Source: Hofstenia miamia (taxonomy: Eukaryota; Xenacoelomorpha; Acoela; Hofsteniidae). Taken from it: DNA of 33,009 bases. Below the pieces are notes generated by a model. The model saw nothing but the letters and a program-made list of their open reading frames with translations. It was not told the DNA's origin and made no database searches. The stretch spans positions 701,330-734,338 of the forward strand of contig CABFPE010000097.1 in NCBI GenBank assembly GCA_900660155.1, in the 5' to 3' direction. The first letter of the stretch is position 1; every line of letters starts with the position of its first letter. This document shows, in pieces, positions 31,064 through 33,009 of this stretch. Both the position numbers and the translations under genes were made by a program.

Positions 31064-32573
31064 ACAATGTTTTGAAATTAGCATTTTAAAATTTTAGATT
31101 AGTATCAATTTTGGATTTTCAATTTCAGTGTGTAGATTTTATTGGAAGTTTCAAACATAGCCAATGTTGATCTAGCAAACAAAAAATATTGAAGAAATTT
31201 TTATTTTTTCCAAGGATTTTTTTCCGCCCATACACAAGACATGTTTTTCTTTATGCCTTGCCTATTTTCGATAATGATCGAATGAAATTAAAAAATCATA
31301 GTTAATTCATGAATTACAGAAAAGCTAAAAAAAATTTAAATTTAAAACATCAATTTACTTAAATTCAAAAACAGTTACTTTTTCATTAATTGACTTCAAG
31401 AAATTGTTTCTTAAACCTTTTGCAAGAACGAAGATGGGGTAAGTGTAGATAATACGAGACGTAATTTCACATGAAGAAGAATACAGACACACACTAATAT
31501 GCTTTTTATCAATGGTTCAGCAACTTGCTCTATATATTAATGTACCAAATAATATTAAATTGTGTTTTTTAAATTAATAATAGGCTTAATAACCTCCGAG
31601 GTAAATGGTATCGTATTACCTACATGTGTAAGCAATGCAAGACTGCTTCATTTTTAACCTAAATCTCAAGGAGTTGTTGAGTAAAATTCATTTTTATTGG
31701 GAACACAAATATCTAAAGAAAAAGTGTTTCTTTTAAGATGCTTGCGTTTCATTAAAACCAAAAATCAGCTTAAATTTAATATCAAGAATTCAATAATATT
31801 AATAATCAGAGATAATTGATTACCTCCTAAATTATATTCAATATGTATCATTCATTATATTGCCGGTAATTTAGCCCCAGGCGCTTTGCATTTTCTTTTA
31901 AAGCATAAAAATTCATAGCATTCAGCTTACACAATTTATCAATATACAATATCCACAGTAATCATGCATAACAATAGCTGTCATATTGGTGGTCTCTCAT
32001 TACTTACACAAATTATTGACTTGATGACCTTTTGAATGATCACTGTCTGCAGTCTACATTGTGCATAATAGCACAGTACGTACTCAATCTCAAAATCTTG
32101 TTATTAAACCATTTCTACAGCTCTTTATTATTTTAACTTACCAATACATTTCTTGAAAAGCCAAAATTTATATCTAAAGAAATTTGGAGCATGTCAATTT
32201 GGAGAATTGATCATTTTTCATGGGAATATAGACTTGTTGATAAAATTTTTAAATTTTGTGAAAGCAGAAATAGTAATAATAATAGAAGCCAATATAACAA
32301 TAGCTTTTTCAAAACCAGGCAGGCATTACACGTTTGTGCAGTGGAGGCGGCTATGGGTGGGCAAGGTGGACTTGATTCAACTTAAAAAATACGATGGTAA
32401 GTGGCAAAGCAATACAAATTTTGAATTAAATTAACAGAGCGTGATATTGCAAAAACAATGTAGATACCGATAGCTAGTTTATCAAAAATGGAAAAATATT
32501 AACCCATTAAACGCGAAATATTTGTTCTATGATTTTTTGTTTTATTATATGAAAATAGTGATAACTAGATGAG

Positions 32574-32774
32574 TCAAGACGATATTAAGCAAAAATAATC
32601 ATTTTTGTAAGAACAGGAGACAACATTTTGTTGAGAAAAATTGTTGCCAATCGCTGGACGCTCTGCAGGTGGCTGTATTGCTATGATGGCATCATTTTCG
32701 TGGTGGTCAGATTCTGTATCTTTCCAACAGACCATGTCTATAACGTCATTCAGTGTCAACTTTTTTCTCCTCAT
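32574..32774 (-). CDS. Possible N-terminus of a piggyBac-like or other nuclear protein
   Basis: On the minus strand ATG at 32774 opens MRRKKLTLNDVIDMVCWKDT, then an acidic stretch and DAIIAIQPPAERPAIGN, stopping at 32574-32576 (66 residues). A basic start, an acidic Ser/Asp stretch and an I-x-P-P segment are seen in the disordered N-termini of piggyBac-type transposases, but no catalytic part is present here, and the last 20 residues look like run-on beyond real coding. Two CCAAT boxes in opposite orientation (32874-32878 and ATTGG 32899-32903) lie 100-130 bp upstream. Weak call. Confidence 0.3.
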   Translation of the reverse strand: MRRKKLTLNDVIDMVCWKDTESDHHENDAIIAIQPPAERPAIGNNFSQQNVVSCSYKNDYFCLISS

Positions 32775-33009
32775 TTTGCAGGAGGCACATTCACTAAACA
32801 GATGAACAATCACGCAGTAGAATGACGAATTGATGGTGTACACTGCACAACTGAAGCGAATTTGCAATATCAGCCAATGAAAGTGGTTCTATGATCTGAT
32901 TGGTCGATTCTCTCCTCCATCAAAGCAGCGGCATCTATAGCTTTCAGAAGTGAGAGCAGATTATTTTGCGACACTTGGTGACTTGTAGCTCACAGTTAGT
33001 CATCCAGAA

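Larger units (their letters stand above)
30127..33009 (+). other. Inferred partial 5'UTR intron of an off-window channel gene
   Basis: Begins at donor GTAAGT; no matching acceptor and channel CDS lie before the window ends. It holds a small coding-like island at 30920-31063 and a possible transposase start on the minus strand at 32574-32774. Otherwise AT-rich with no clear feature. Confidence 0.45.

Noticed and set aside
32153..32434. 93-codon plus-strand ORF
   Set aside because: Low-complexity Ile/Asn/Lys-rich translation with no recognisable motif; probably chance in AT-rich DNA.
1..33009. CRISPR arrays, bacterial operons or phage genes
   Set aside because: No regularly spaced identical repeats, no ribosome-binding-site-led gene clusters; all strong signals are eukaryotic.

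Overview
The window reads as nuclear DNA of an AT-rich invertebrate animal. Evidence: two 2.4-kb genes for DEG/ENaC (amiloride-sensitive) sodium channels, a metazoan-only family; GT-AG splice signals; AATAAA polyadenylation signals; many (TA)n microsatellites; and remains of several animal-type transposons. I cannot fix the phylum from sequence alone. There is no bacterial-style operon, CRISPR array or convincing tRNA gene.

The backbone is a head-to-tail array of channel genes on the + strand. From left to right: a decayed channel copy (1-391, 863-bp internal deletion); a promoter/first-exon module (4405-4607); a 3.3-kb 5'UTR intron; channel gene A (CDS 7970-10393) with conserved 3' flank to about 10860; a spacer with two copies of a transposon (about 13.8-17.9 kb); a second promoter/first-exon module (20045-20254); a 3.9-kb intron holding a dead minus-strand transposase-like gene; channel gene B (CDS 24167-26611) with conserved 3' flank; a dead LINE ORF1 (27299-28150); and a third promoter/first-exon module (29915-30126). 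The third module should belong to another channel gene starting just past the right edge.

Both channels share one architecture: short cytoplasmic N-terminus, TM1, an FPxxTxC motif, two LDL-receptor class A repeats, a CUB-like domain, a basic furin-like site, the cysteine-rich ASC ectodomain, and TM2 with an unusual Gly-Trp-Ser at the selectivity-filter position. The whole CDS is one exon in both genes; the only inferred intron is in the 5'UTR.

The most notable signals are: (1) the non-coding promoter/first-exon module repeated three times with near-constant spacing of a TAATTA site, a CACCTG E-box and the splice donor; (2) the LDLa-LDLa-CUB-cleavage-site channel architecture with a GWS filter and no recognisable HG gating motif; (3) a near-identical block of about 196 bp at the 3' end of the two CDSs, part of it also in the pseudogene, suggesting gene conversion; (4) a 15-17-bp TTCCGTCYGACAT motif scattered at least seven times in both orientations only around the 13.8-17.9 kb transposon pair; (5) a mariner-like deletion derivative with long TIRs and TA target site inside gene A's inferred intron.

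All calls come from reading the sequence and from recalled family features; no alignment or database search was run.
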